A stretch of DNA of 45,391 bases from Saccharicrinis sp. GTDB lineage: Bacteria > Bacteroidota > Bacteroidia > Bacteroidales > Marinilabiliaceae. A program made the position numbers and the translations under genes. The notes beneath the pieces were generated by a model. It had not been told where the DNA came from and searched no databases. It saw nothing but the letters and a program-made list of their open reading frames with translations. Shown piece after piece: positions 9,031-16,924 of the stretch. Position 1 is the stretch's first letter, and each line of letters begins with the position of its first letter. Where the stretch lies: the NCBI GenBank assembly GCA_024635585.1, contig JAGXIP010000221.1, positions 1 through 45,391 on the forward strand, in the 5' to 3' direction.

Positions 9031-9032
9031 AT
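8931..9032 (+). promoter_or_regulatory. Three phased operators of the hip operon
   Basis: Inverted repeats ATTATAT-N8-ATATAAT occur at 8971-8992 and 9011-9032. A third, with one degenerate half (TTTATAC-N8-ATATAAT), occupies 8931-8952. Starts are exactly 40 bp apart, about four helical turns. The last site overlaps the hipB start codon, so binding would block initiation. HipB-type repressors bind such palindromes and bend DNA cooperatively. Confidence 0.8.
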
Positions 9033-9252
9033 GAAGACACTTTCAGATTTTGTAAAACAAAGACGTAAGGAGGTAAATCTTACCCAAGAGGAGTTTGCCG
9101 ATAGAGCCGGTGTAGCTTTAACTGTTATTAGGAAAATTGAACAGGGAAAAAGCAATCTTAATCTTGATAAGGTAAATCAAGTATTGGCCATGTTTGGACA
9201 TGAGTTGGCGCCTGTAAATAGCAAAGACATACAGAAAACAACCGAACAATGA
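9031..9252 (+). CDS. hipB: HipB-like antitoxin/repressor (Xre HTH)
   Basis: A 73-residue helix-turn-helix protein: FVKQRRKEVNLTQEEFADRAG then VALTVIRKIEQGKSNLNLDKVNQVL form the classical Xre five-helix domain. A short tail follows. It is the first gene of a three-gene operon with ATGA overlaps and sits directly under three palindromic operators, so autorepression is likely. In tripartite systems HipB mainly boosts repression, while HipS can carry the antitoxin activity. Confidence 0.9.
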   Translation: MKTLSDFVKQRRKEVNLTQEEFADRAGVALTVIRKIEQGKSNLNLDKVNQVLAMFGHELAPVNSKDIQKTTEQ

Positions 9253-9590
9253 GACAGGCAAAAATATACTATCAGGATATTCTGGCAGGTATATTAACTG
9301 AAACAGAGGATGGTGAATACAAATTCACCTATGATACTGAATACGCCGATACGCATCCCGACCAATTTTTATCCTTTACTATGCCCGTACGCAAATATAC
9401 CTATAGTTCAAATAGGCTCTTCCCATTTTTTGAAGGCCTAATACCTGAAGGATGGTTGTTAGATATAGCATCAAAAAACTGGAAAATCAATAAAAACGAC
9501 CGTATGGGTCTTTTGTTGGCATGTTGCCAGAACTGTATTGGAGCCGTTAGCGTTAAACCAGTCACCTCAATATTAGATGAGCAGAGATGA
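9249..9590 (+). CDS. hipS: HipS-like small subunit (HipA N-terminal domain)
   Basis: 113 residues corresponding to the N-subdomain of HipA kinases: YYQDILAGILTETEDGEYKFTYD and the hallmark LSFTMPVRKYTYSSNRLFPFFEGLIPEGWLL. In two-gene hipBA systems this domain is fused to the kinase; here it is separate and lies between hipB and the kinase, with ATGA overlaps on both sides. That is the HipBST arrangement, in which HipS neutralises HipT. The antitoxin role is taken from the family. Confidence 0.85.
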   Translation: MRQAKIYYQDILAGILTETEDGEYKFTYDTEYADTHPDQFLSFTMPVRKYTYSSNRLFPFFEGLIPEGWLLDIASKNWKINKNDRMGLLLACCQNCIGAVSVKPVTSILDEQR

Positions 9591-10519
9591 GTAAAAAGTG
9601 TTTATATTGTTATCAAGCCTTAAGTGGAGAAACAGATTTTCACGAATCGTGTAGCCAAAAGTTCTTTGGGTCAAAAACACCTCCACTTATCCCCTATTCA
9701 TTGGAGCAAATGGAGGAATTAGCCCAAAATGTTGTTGAAAAAAGTATAGCCGTACCTGGTGTTCAGCCAAAATTATCCATGAGTTTTAACGCAAATGCAG
9801 ACAAACGACTTACCGTTGTGGGTGCATTGGGTGGAAATTACATCTTTAAGCCACCTTCGGCAGACTTTGAAGAAATGCCGGCCAACGAACACCTTACCAT
9901 GCGAATGGCAGAAGTATATGGCATTAATGTAGTTCCTTCCAGCCTAATTCGGTTGAAATCGGGCGAAATATCGTATATCACCAAGCGCATTGATAGAACT
10001 AGCGAGGGTTCTAAAATCCATATGTTGGATATGTTTCAAATAACCGAAGCTTTTGACAAATATAAAAGCTCTATGGAAAAAGTGGGAAAAGCACTTGGCG
10101 AATATTCATCTAATCCATTATTGGATAAGCTCTTTTTGTTCGAAGTGACTTTATTCAGCTATTTATCAGGCAACAACGATATGCACCTAAAAAACTTTTC
10201 CATGATTCTAAGTAATGGCTTATGGACACTTGCACCGGCCTATGATTTGCTAAACGTAGCTATTGTGCTGCCCGAAGATGATGAAGAATTGGCATTGACG
10301 CTAAATGGTAAAAAGAAGAAACTGAACAAAGCTGGCTTTGATAAATTTAGTCATAATCTCGGACTAAATAATAAGCAGCTTACTGGTATCTATAATCGTT
10401 TTGTAAAGAATAAAAAGAAAGCTGAAAAGCTTATTGATGCATCTTTTTTAAGTGATAGCATGAAGGGAAAGTGCACCTCATTACTCAATGAAAGACATAA
10501 CAAGCTATTCTCGGAATAA
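9587..10519 (+). CDS. hipT: HipT-like serine/threonine kinase toxin
   Basis: A 310-residue HipA-fold kinase lacking the N-subdomain. Residues 5-22 carry Cys-x2-Cys...His-x2-Cys, a possible small zinc site. The Gly-rich loop VPGVQPKLSMSF (56-67) with two Ser corresponds to the segment that HipT kinases autophosphorylate. The ATP Lys lies in YIFKPP; the catalytic loop is GNNDMHLKNFS with Asp198 and Asn203; the metal Asp is Asp220 in APAYDLL. Family members phosphorylate aminoacyl-tRNA synthetases and halt translation. Which synthetase is targeted cannot be told from sequence. Confidence 0.9.
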   Translation: MSKKCLYCYQALSGETDFHESCSQKFFGSKTPPLIPYSLEQMEELAQNVVEKSIAVPGVQPKLSMSFNANADKRLTVVGALGGNYIFKPPSADFEEMPANEHLTMRMAEVYGINVVPSSLIRLKSGEISYITKRIDRTSEGSKIHMLDMFQITEAFDKYKSSMEKVGKALGEYSSNPLLDKLFLFEVTLFSYLSGNNDMHLKNFSMILSNGLWTLAPAYDLLNVAIVLPEDDEELALTLNGKKKKLNKAGFDKFSHNLGLNNKQLTGIYNRFVKNKKKAEKLIDASFLSDSMKGKCTSLLNERHNKLFSE

Positions 10520-10899
10520 GTAAAAGTCCTATAGATACCTATCAAGCAAATGCCGTGCGACAAGAGCAGCTGAGCATGGAAACCAGTCGGTGGAATCAAA
10601 AATAGCATTATTCCTAATATCAAGACTGACCCTATTATTTGGCTATCGTTCAAGAAGAGGCAATAGTACTGATTATTATTTTCTTGTTATTACCAAAGAT
10701 ACAATCGACATCCGAAAATACTTCTTTACCTCTTTTTTACAACACCAACCACACAAACCCCTATAAATCAATACATAGAAAGTACTGTATCGGAGCAAAT
10801 AGACCGTTCTACGGTAGCGCCCCTACAACGATAGCGAATAATGGATTTGCATGATGTTTTGTCGTGCGACGGCTGCGGGTTATTGATTACTTGATGTAC
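10520..10899. other. Gene-free stretch between hipT and rtcB1
   Basis: About 380 bp between convergent genes. It holds no coding frame with recognisable features, only scattered GTGCGAC motifs at 10553-10561 and 10863-10870 that echo the tandem repeat at 8741-8774. Confidence 0.5.
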
Positions 10900-10932
10900 A
10901 AAAAAAAGAAAACTGGCCATATACCAGTTTTC
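10900..10932 (-). terminator. Rho-independent terminator of the SPFH-rtcB1 operon
   Basis: Nine-bp stem GAAAACTGG/CCAGTTTTC (10908-10916 and 10924-10932) with a 7-nt loop. On the minus strand it is followed by eight T (10900-10907). It begins 2 bp after the rtcB1 stop. Confidence 0.85.
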
Positions 10933-10934
10933 AT

Positions 10935-12098
10935 CTATCCCTTCAGAACAGCCAAAGGCTCCAACTCCACTTTTATTTTCACTAAATCCTGCTGATTGGC
11001 CATTACGGTATCAATATCTTTATAAGCTCCAGCAGCTTCATCTAAATCTTTGTTATGGCGAATTCCATGAATGATGCCTTTATCATCTAAACGCTTAATT
11101 TCGGTGGTTAAATCCAACTCACGTTGAGCTTGTTTTCGTCCCATCACTCGACCAGCCCCATGAGAGCAAGATTCAAAACTTTCTGGATTCCCTAACCCTT
11201 GAACGATATATGACTTTGTTCCCTGAGAGCCAGGAATTATACCTGTTTCACCCAAACGAGCTCGCGTTGCTCCTTTTCGATGTACCAAAACATTTTCACC
11301 GAAATGATTTTCCCATGCAGCATAGTTATGCGCAATATTGATCAAATCATCGAACTTCACTTGACCTTTGAAAACATCTAAAAATGCATTCTGTACGCGC
11401 TCCATCATTAATCTTCTATTGGCAAAGGCAAAGTCAACACAGTAATTCATCTCATTAATATAGGCATGAGCTTCATTGGTTTCGACAGGTAAAAATGCCA
11501 AGTCATAAGATGCAGGTACCGAGGTATGCCAACGCTCATTTAAAGCTTTTGCTTTTTGATTATAGAATTTAGCTACTTGATTTCCCAAGTTTCTACTCCC
11601 CGAATGAATCATTACCCATACAAACCCATCGGATCCGTGTTGAATTTCAATAAAGTGATTTCCTCCACCTAATGAACCAATCTGCGTTTGGGCTTTTACA
11701 ATATGTCGTTCAACAACAGAAGGTAACACATCAATATTAGGCATATATTTTTCATCTTGAGCCTCTTTATGCCAGTTAAACCCTACCGGAATCAGCTTTC
11801 TGATTTGACTCATTATTTGCTTTAAAGTCTCCGAATCTGCATCCTCAATACTGGTTCGCATGGCACACATTCCGCATCCAATATCAACACCTACAGCATT
11901 GGGGATGATTACACCATTAGTAGCTAACACCCCACCAATAGGCATTCCATACCCCATATGCGCATCTGGCATTAAGGCCACATGTTTATGTACAAAGGGT
12001 AAATTGGCCATATTTTTAGCCTGAATTAAGGCATTCTCCTCTATTTCATCCAACCACATTTTTATGGGTCGGTTTTCAGTTGATATAACTTGTTTCAT
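10935..12098 (-). CDS. rtcB: RtcB-family RNA ligase (copy 1)
   Basis: A 387-residue GTP/Mn-dependent ligase joining 2',3'-cyclic-phosphate or 3'-phosphate ends to 5'-OH RNA ends. Motifs: MPDAHMGYGMPIGG (Asp45, His47), the metal site VGVDIGCGMC (Asp72, Cys75), GSLGGGNHFIE, HSGSRNLG, HRKGATRA and SHGAGR with the His that becomes guanylylated. It is the compact form of about 390 residues. It follows the SPFH gene by 59 bp on the minus strand and ends at a terminator. Likely job: re-sealing tRNA or rRNA cut by toxins. Confidence 0.96.
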   Translation of the reverse strand: MKQVISTENRPIKMWLDEIEENALIQAKNMANLPFVHKHVALMPDAHMGYGMPIGGVLATNGVIIPNAVGVDIGCGMCAMRTSIEDADSETLKQIMSQIRKLIPVGFNWHKEAQDEKYMPNIDVLPSVVERHIVKAQTQIGSLGGGNHFIEIQHGSDGFVWVMIHSGSRNLGNQVAKFYNQKAKALNERWHTSVPASYDLAFLPVETNEAHAYINEMNYCVDFAFANRRLMMERVQNAFLDVFKGQVKFDDLINIAHNYAAWENHFGENVLVHRKGATRARLGETGIIPGSQGTKSYIVQGLGNPESFESCSHGAGRVMGRKQAQRELDLTTEIKRLDDKGIIHGIRHNKDLDEAAGAYKDIDTVMANQQDLVKIKVELEPLAVLKG

Positions 12099-12157
12099 TT
12101 TTTTCTTTCTATTTATTAAAAATAGCAGCTTTAAGTTTGTTCGCTAAGCTGCAACAA

Positions 12158-13261
12158 CTATCTATCGGTGGAAAATATCTGCTTTAACTGATCCACCACC
12201 TGACCACCTCCAGATAAAGAAATGGTATTGATTTTATCTGCAATCTTTTCCACATATTCCATCTCTTTTAACTTAAAAAGCATGGTATTATCCTCCATCA
12301 ACTTAGCTGTATTAAGCAAGCTTCTGGTAGATGCTGTTTCTTCCCTGCGCGTGATAATATTCGCTTGAGCTCTCTTTTGAGCTACTAATACTTGATTCAT
12401 GATTTCGCGTACTTCACCTGGCAATATGATATCTCTTATACCGCCATCAGATAATTCAACACCATATTCCACCACTTTTTCACGTGCTGAACTCATTACA
12501 AATTCAGCAACTTCTTCTTTCCTCTCCAAAATTTCATCTAGCGTTAATGTACCAACATATTCTCGTAATGCTAATTGAAGTGTTACGTGCAATTGCTTTT
12601 TATAATCTTGATTCTCGGTTAAAGCTTTTATGACATCTATTACTTTATAGCTTGCAAAAAAACTGATACGAATAGCAGCTTTATCCTTTGTTAATAGTTC
12701 CTGTCCAGAAATTTCCAACTGTGTTTGACGCAAATCAGCTTTCATAACAAGTACGGGTGTATTATTTTCCCAAAAATAATATACACCTTGATTTAACTCT
12801 TTGATAAACTTATCATCTACAAACAACAAACCTTTTTCGTACGACTCTACGCGGTAAATCCTCACCTGAGGGTATATATCAGATTTATAAAGAATGTTTA
12901 CCGGTATATCTTCAGTAATCTCTACCTTACTTAAGTCCATTTTTTTAAAGGTATAATTGGTAAAACCTTTCCAATAAGCATGACGTCCTGGTTTAAGTAC
13001 TTCATTGAACACACCATTTTCATATTTCAACACTATTTCATGATCAAGTACTTCTACAACTTCCAACATACTTGCCAATTCTTTGTCTTGTAACAAAATA
13101 TTTAGCTCCATAGATAATGTGAAAGCTTGAGACATACTGCAAATACCAACCTTATCCGTAAACCATACCCAATAACTTCCAGCCTTCAATACTTTTTTAT
13201 AATCGCCATTTCTAAATACTAAACCAACTTTTCCTTTATTAATTCTAACTCGTTTCATCAT
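12158..13261 (-). CDS. SPFH/band-7 (slipin-like) protein
   Basis: 367 residues. After two repeated N-terminal beta modules (GKVGLVFRNGDYKKVLKAGSYW and HEIVLKYENGVFNEVLKPGRHAYW) comes a band-7 domain (VNILYKSDIYPQVRIYRVESYEKGL then LLTKDKAAIRISFFASYKVID) and a helical stretch with the stomatin-like EYGVELSDGGIRDI. No strong transmembrane segment is evident. It is the first gene of a two-gene operon with rtcB1. The biochemical role in RNA repair is unknown. The start is one of two adjacent ATG codons. Confidence 0.85.
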   Translation of the reverse strand: MMKRVRINKGKVGLVFRNGDYKKVLKAGSYWVWFTDKVGICSMSQAFTLSMELNILLQDKELASMLEVVEVLDHEIVLKYENGVFNEVLKPGRHAYWKGFTNYTFKKMDLSKVEITEDIPVNILYKSDIYPQVRIYRVESYEKGLLFVDDKFIKELNQGVYYFWENNTPVLVMKADLRQTQLEISGQELLTKDKAAIRISFFASYKVIDVIKALTENQDYKKQLHVTLQLALREYVGTLTLDEILERKEEVAEFVMSSAREKVVEYGVELSDGGIRDIILPGEVREIMNQVLVAQKRAQANIITRREETASTRSLLNTAKLMEDNTMLFKLKEMEYVEKIADKINTISLSGGGQVVDQLKQIFSTDR

Positions 13262-13411
13262 CTCGCATATTAATTATTTTTCATTTTTCATTTATAAATT
13301 AGATAAAAATAGAGTGGCAGAACCATTCATAGCAATGGAAACTGAAAGGCCAGAATTTCAAAAGATTAATTTATCTAAAATTGAATTAAGATGTTCTTTT
13401 AATTTCAATAT

Positions 13412-13507
13412 TTAGATGAAGTAATCATCTTCTACAATGGTTATCTCAACTTGCTGATTAGCTATGAATTGTTTTATTTCGAAAAACAAAACCGGTTGTT
13501 TGCCATT
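13412..13507 (-). pseudogene. Short coding remnant
   Basis: A 31-codon minus-strand frame without an ATG, reading FEIKQFIANQQVEITIVEDDYFI at its end (quoted in two pieces: FEIKQFIANQQ and VEITIVEDDYFI), looks like the C-terminus of a lost protein. It lies between the tRNA-like sequences and the SPFH gene. The family was not recognised. Confidence 0.3.
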
Positions 13508-13540
13508 CTACTTTCATGTAACTGTTAAAAGGTGAGTAGT

Positions 13541-13617
13541 TAACTCAGGTCAGGATTCGAACCTGATGTCCAAAGACACTGCCATAACTGTTGCTATACC
13601 AATTTAGCTATCCCTGC
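13541..13617 (-). ncRNA. tRNA-like sequence A
   Basis: On the minus strand a perfect T arm (TCAGG-TTCGAAT-CCTGA, 13550-13566) and a perfect D arm (GCTA-AATTGGTA-TAGC, 13593-13608) sit at roughly tRNA distance. The anticodon region is about three nucleotides too long and does not fold into a normal arm, and the acceptor pairs only partly. It is therefore a tRNA mimic or decayed tRNA, not a plain tRNA gene. It lies directly upstream of the SPFH-rtcB1 operon, on the same strand. Confidence 0.6.
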
Positions 13618-13619
13618 CT

Positions 13620-13685
13620 AAAGGGAGAAGGACTCGAACCTTCAACCGACACGTGGTATGAAAACGCCAAAGAAACAAGCAGCAT
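13620..13685 (-). ncRNA. tRNA-like sequence B (3' half)
   Basis: A second perfect T arm, GAAGG-TTCGAGT-CCTTC at 13627-13643 (minus strand), is followed by TCCCTTTA like a tRNA 3' acceptor strand. No matching 5' acceptor or D arm is visible in the preceding 100 bp. Two tRNA-like 3' modules in tandem next to rtcB recall the tRNA-like modules of Y RNAs encoded beside rtcB in other bacteria. The upstream boundary is uncertain. Confidence 0.45.
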
Positions 13686-13920
13686 ATTGAACTTTACAAA
13701 GCCAATACTATGAAGCTATACAGAAACTTACATCCGGTCTTGCAGCTTGGTTTTTCATTTCTTCATCTTCTCTTCTGGAGAAGAAATATTTTTAATCACA
13801 CAAAAGTGAATTTATACTCAAAGAACGTTTTATCTTATTGATTCTACAAAGATTCATCTCAACTACGCAATCTTTTTGCGCAGTAAAATATTTTTTCTAT
13901 TTTTCTTGAAAAAATACATT

Positions 13921-14949
13921 ATGCCTGTTAACAGAAATGCCCTTATTCGATATACTACCATTGACAAATGCTTGCGTAACAGGTATAGAAAGTGGACATT
14001 AGAGGACTTGATCGAGACTTGTTCTGATACCTTATATGAATTTGAAGGTATTGACAAAGGAGTAAGTAAACGCACTATTCAACTGGATATCCAAACCATG
14101 CGAAGTGAAAAGCTGGGATATAATGCACCCATAATTATCACCGACAGAAAATACTATACGTATGAAGATCCAGATTATTCAATTACTCATTTACCTTTAT
14201 CCGATCAAGACTTAGACAAACTAACTGATGCTATTGAAATATTAAAGCAGTTTCAAGGATTTAGTCATTTTAAGGAAATGACTGGATTGATTCAAAAGTT
14301 GGAAAACAAGATACATACTGAGCAAAATCAATCTCGCCCTATCATTCATATTGAAAGAAACGAAGAATTAAAAGGTCTTGAACACTTAAATGGATTATAT
14401 GAAGCTATCCTTAAACGACAAGTCATTATCATTAATTATAAGTCTTTTAAAGCCAGAAAAGCACAACGCATCTATTTTCATCCTTATCTATTAAAGGAAT
14501 TCAACAACAGGTGGTTTTTGGTGGGGAGAAACACAAAAGGCGAAACCATTATAACTTTTGCGTTAGATCGCATAGAATCTTTTGAACCCGCAGAGAATAT
14601 TAAATTCAAAATGGATGACACTTTTCATCCTGACTCCTATTATGAAAATATAATTGGTGTTACCGTGAATCATGGCCTTGTACCAAGAACAATAAAATTA
14701 GCCATAAATCCAGAAAATGCACCTTACGTTTTAACCAAACCCATCCACTGGACACAAGAACTAATTGAACGAAACGAAAATGGAATTATCATCTCTATTA
14801 AATTAATTCCTAATTATGAATTGGAACGGTTACTATTAGGTTTTGGCCCTGGATTGGAAGTATTATCTCCTCCTTCATTAAGGAAAAAAATGGGTGATTT
14901 ACTAAAAAAAGCTAGTGAACAATATTTTGAACAGAAAAATATTCAGTAA
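13921..14949 (+). CDS. WYL-domain transcriptional regulator
   Basis: About 343 residues. The N-terminus MPVNRNALIRYTTIDKCLRN with KWTLEDLIE...GVSKRTIQLDI is the winged HTH typical of Bacteroidetes WYL regulators; the WYL domain follows (YEAILKRQVIIINYKSF, HPYLLKEFNNRWFLVGRN) and then a C-terminal WCX-like extension. The ATG at 13921 gives the usual family N-terminus, so upstream codons from 13876 are probably not used. WYL domains sense nucleic-acid or nucleotide ligands. The gene lies between the two RNA-repair operons and is the obvious candidate regulator of one or both. Confidence 0.9.
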   Translation: MPVNRNALIRYTTIDKCLRNRYRKWTLEDLIETCSDTLYEFEGIDKGVSKRTIQLDIQTMRSEKLGYNAPIIITDRKYYTYEDPDYSITHLPLSDQDLDKLTDAIEILKQFQGFSHFKEMTGLIQKLENKIHTEQNQSRPIIHIERNEELKGLEHLNGLYEAILKRQVIIINYKSFKARKAQRIYFHPYLLKEFNNRWFLVGRNTKGETIITFALDRIESFEPAENIKFKMDDTFHPDSYYENIIGVTVNHGLVPRTIKLAINPENAPYVLTKPIHWTQELIERNENGIIISIKLIPNYELERLLLGFGPGLEVLSPPSLRKKMGDLLKKASEQYFEQKNIQ

Positions 14950-15088
14950 AAAAATCACATAAAAAGCCAACACAAAAAAAACCCATAAACAACACGTTTG
15001 CATGACATTACACATCAACTTCAATCATACAAACGAAAGACAGTTTATTTTAATGTTAGATTGTTTAAAATATTATTTTTACCAAACA

Positions 15089-15271
15089 TTTGGAAAAAAG
15101 AAATAATTCACTTTATCTTTGCATCGCATTTCGCCCTAAGTATAATTTACAAAGAAAGGGAAAGCATTATGTTGGAATTTACTACACATACAAAACAAGC
15201 GATCAGGAAAGGATAGAACAATTTCTACCCTTCAATATACTCCGTCCTGATCCAATCGATCGGGATTTTTT
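15089..15271 (+). promoter_or_regulatory. Leader with attenuator-like switch upstream of rtcB2-prfH
   Basis: Promoter TTTG (15089-15092), 21 bp, TATCTTTG (15114-15121). A mini-frame of 15 codons follows at 15169-15216 with a purine-rich ribosome site. A terminator has 8-bp arms TCCTGATC (15245-15252) and GATCGGGA (15258-15265, one G.U pair) and six T. The 5' arm is also perfectly complementary to GATCAGGA (15201-15208) inside the last codons of the mini-frame, giving a mutually exclusive antiterminator. Regulation is inferred. Confidence 0.6.
15169..15216 (+). CDS. Putative 15-residue leader peptide
   Basis: ATG at 15169 after AAAGGGAAAG encodes MLEFTTHTKQAIRKG. The codons for Ala-Ile-Arg-Lys overlap the antiterminator segment 15201-15208, so a ribosome finishing this frame would mask it. 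Length and position fit a leader peptide; there is no runs-of-one-amino-acid bias. Confidence 0.4.
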   Translation: MLEFTTHTKQAIRKG

Positions 15272-15516
15272 ATACCCTTTCGGTTTGCTATCACATTATT
15301 TTTTTTCAGAATAGATTTGTTCAGCTCTATATTTAATTTTTAGCAGCTAAGCATATCACAATTCTGTATCATCGTCTGTAATCGATTAGACTATTTTTTA
15401 TTTCGAACGCATGTATCACATGCTGAATTTAGGGGATCCTTTTAATAAAAGCCGCACCCAAATCAAACGAAAATAAAATTAAGATCTACTGATTATTAGA
15501 CTTCAATCGCACCAAA

Positions 15517-16917
15517 ATGGGCAATTACAAGTTAAAAGGCAAAGATCTTAAACAAATAAATTACGAGTCTGACAGAGCAAAAAGTTTAGCCATAGATATC
15601 ATGCAAAAAGACTTTAAGCATCTATCAAAATCAGACAAACTAAAATTACTCGAGAATGTAATTTTAAACCCGAGAGAATATGTTAATCATATATCGTTTG
15701 CTAAACTGGCAGAAGAATTTATTGGAAAAACAAGTACAGTAGCGGGTTCAAAATATGAATTAAATGAAGCAGCAAAACCATTTAAAGTTTATGGAAGTAA
15801 AATAATAACACCTGAAACCATTGAACAAATGAAGGTTGCCATGCAACTTCCAATTAGTATTAGTGGCGCTTTAATGCCGGATGCACATGTTGGATATGGC
15901 TTACCAATTGGTGGTGTACTGGCTACAGAAAACTCTGTAATGCCTTATGGTATTGGCTTGGATATTGGTTGTCGCATGTCGTTAAGCATTTATGACGTTC
16001 CGGCCGAGTTTATAAAGCGAAACAGCTATCATATTAAAACATCACTTAAGGAGAATACGCACTTTGGGATAGGCAAAACATTTAAACAGACTGAAGATCA
16101 CGAAGTACTAGATCGATCAGAGTTTCATGAAACTGCTTTATTAAAACAATTGCATGGGAAAGCAAAAAATCAATTGGGAAGCTCAGGTTCGGGAAACCAC
16201 TTTGTAGAAGTTGGAATTGTTGAATTAAGTAAAAATAACGCGATGAGTATACCTGCAGGAAATTACGTGGGCATATTAGCTCATTCGGGTTCCCGAGGAT
16301 TAGGAGCTGCTATTGCAAGCCATTATACACAGCTTGCTATGAAAACCTGTTTGCTCCCTAAAAAAGCGCAGCATTTAGCATGGCTTGATTTAAATACTGA
16401 AGCAGGGCAAGAATATTGGTTATCTATGAATCTTGCGGGAGACTATGCAAAGGCTTGTCATGATGTGATTCATTACAAATTGGCAAAATCGTTCGGTATA
16501 AAGGCTATAGCTAAAATAGAAAATCATCACAATTTTGCGTGGAAAGAAAAACAGGATGGTAAGGAAGTAATTGTTCACCGCAAAGGAGCCACACCTGCAA
16601 ACGAAGGACAGTTAGGTATTATTCCCGCCAACATGGTTGACCCTGGATACATTGTATCCGGTAAGGGAGACCATGATTCTCTCTTCTCTGCTTCACATGG
16701 AGCAGGTAGAAAAATGAGTAGAAAAAAAGCCAAAGAATCAATCACGGGTAGTGAGCTTAAAAAAAGATTAAAACAGTATGGAGTTACTACTATTGGCGGA
16801 AGTGTTGACGAAGCACCAATGAGCTATAAGAACATAGAAGAAGTGATGCAGAGTCAAAATGATTTAGTGAATATTGAAGGGAAATTTCACCCTCAAATTG
16901 TAAGAATGGATAAATAA
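15517..16917 (+). CDS. rtcB2: RtcB-family RNA ligase (copy 2, PrfH-associated)
   Basis: A 466-residue RtcB homologue about 80 residues longer than copy 1, mostly at the N-terminus. Motifs: LMPDAHVGYGLPIGG, GIGLDIGCRM with the metal Cys, GSSGSGNHFVEVG, LAHSGSRGLG, VHRKGATPANEGQLG and SASHGAGRK with the guanylylated His. It is followed 7 bp later by prfH. In the known RtcB-PrfH pairs the ligase re-joins 16S rRNA cut in the decoding centre after PrfH has freed the stalled ribosome. The 250-bp gap after the attenuator holds another possible -7 box (TAGATTTG, 15312-15319). Confidence 0.95.
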   Translation: MGNYKLKGKDLKQINYESDRAKSLAIDIMQKDFKHLSKSDKLKLLENVILNPREYVNHISFAKLAEEFIGKTSTVAGSKYELNEAAKPFKVYGSKIITPETIEQMKVAMQLPISISGALMPDAHVGYGLPIGGVLATENSVMPYGIGLDIGCRMSLSIYDVPAEFIKRNSYHIKTSLKENTHFGIGKTFKQTEDHEVLDRSEFHETALLKQLHGKAKNQLGSSGSGNHFVEVGIVELSKNNAMSIPAGNYVGILAHSGSRGLGAAIASHYTQLAMKTCLLPKKAQHLAWLDLNTEAGQEYWLSMNLAGDYAKACHDVIHYKLAKSFGIKAIAKIENHHNFAWKEKQDGKEVIVHRKGATPANEGQLGIIPANMVDPGYIVSGKGDHDSLFSASHGAGRKMSRKKAKESITGSELKKRLKQYGVTTIGGSVDEAPMSYKNIEEVMQSQNDLVNIEGKFHPQIVRMDK

Positions 16918-16924
16918 TAAAACA

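Noticed and set aside
10639-10854. 71-codon plus-strand frame between hipT and rtcB1
   Set aside because: Low-complexity translation, no clear start signal and no family features; treated as non-coding.
13541-13685. Genuine tRNA genes
   Set aside because: T and D arms are perfect but the anticodon arm and acceptor stem do not form; reported as tRNA-like.
14998-15314. Two overlapping plus-strand frames of about 70 codons upstream of rtcB2
   Set aside because: They run through the promoter and terminator of the leader and have no protein-like composition.
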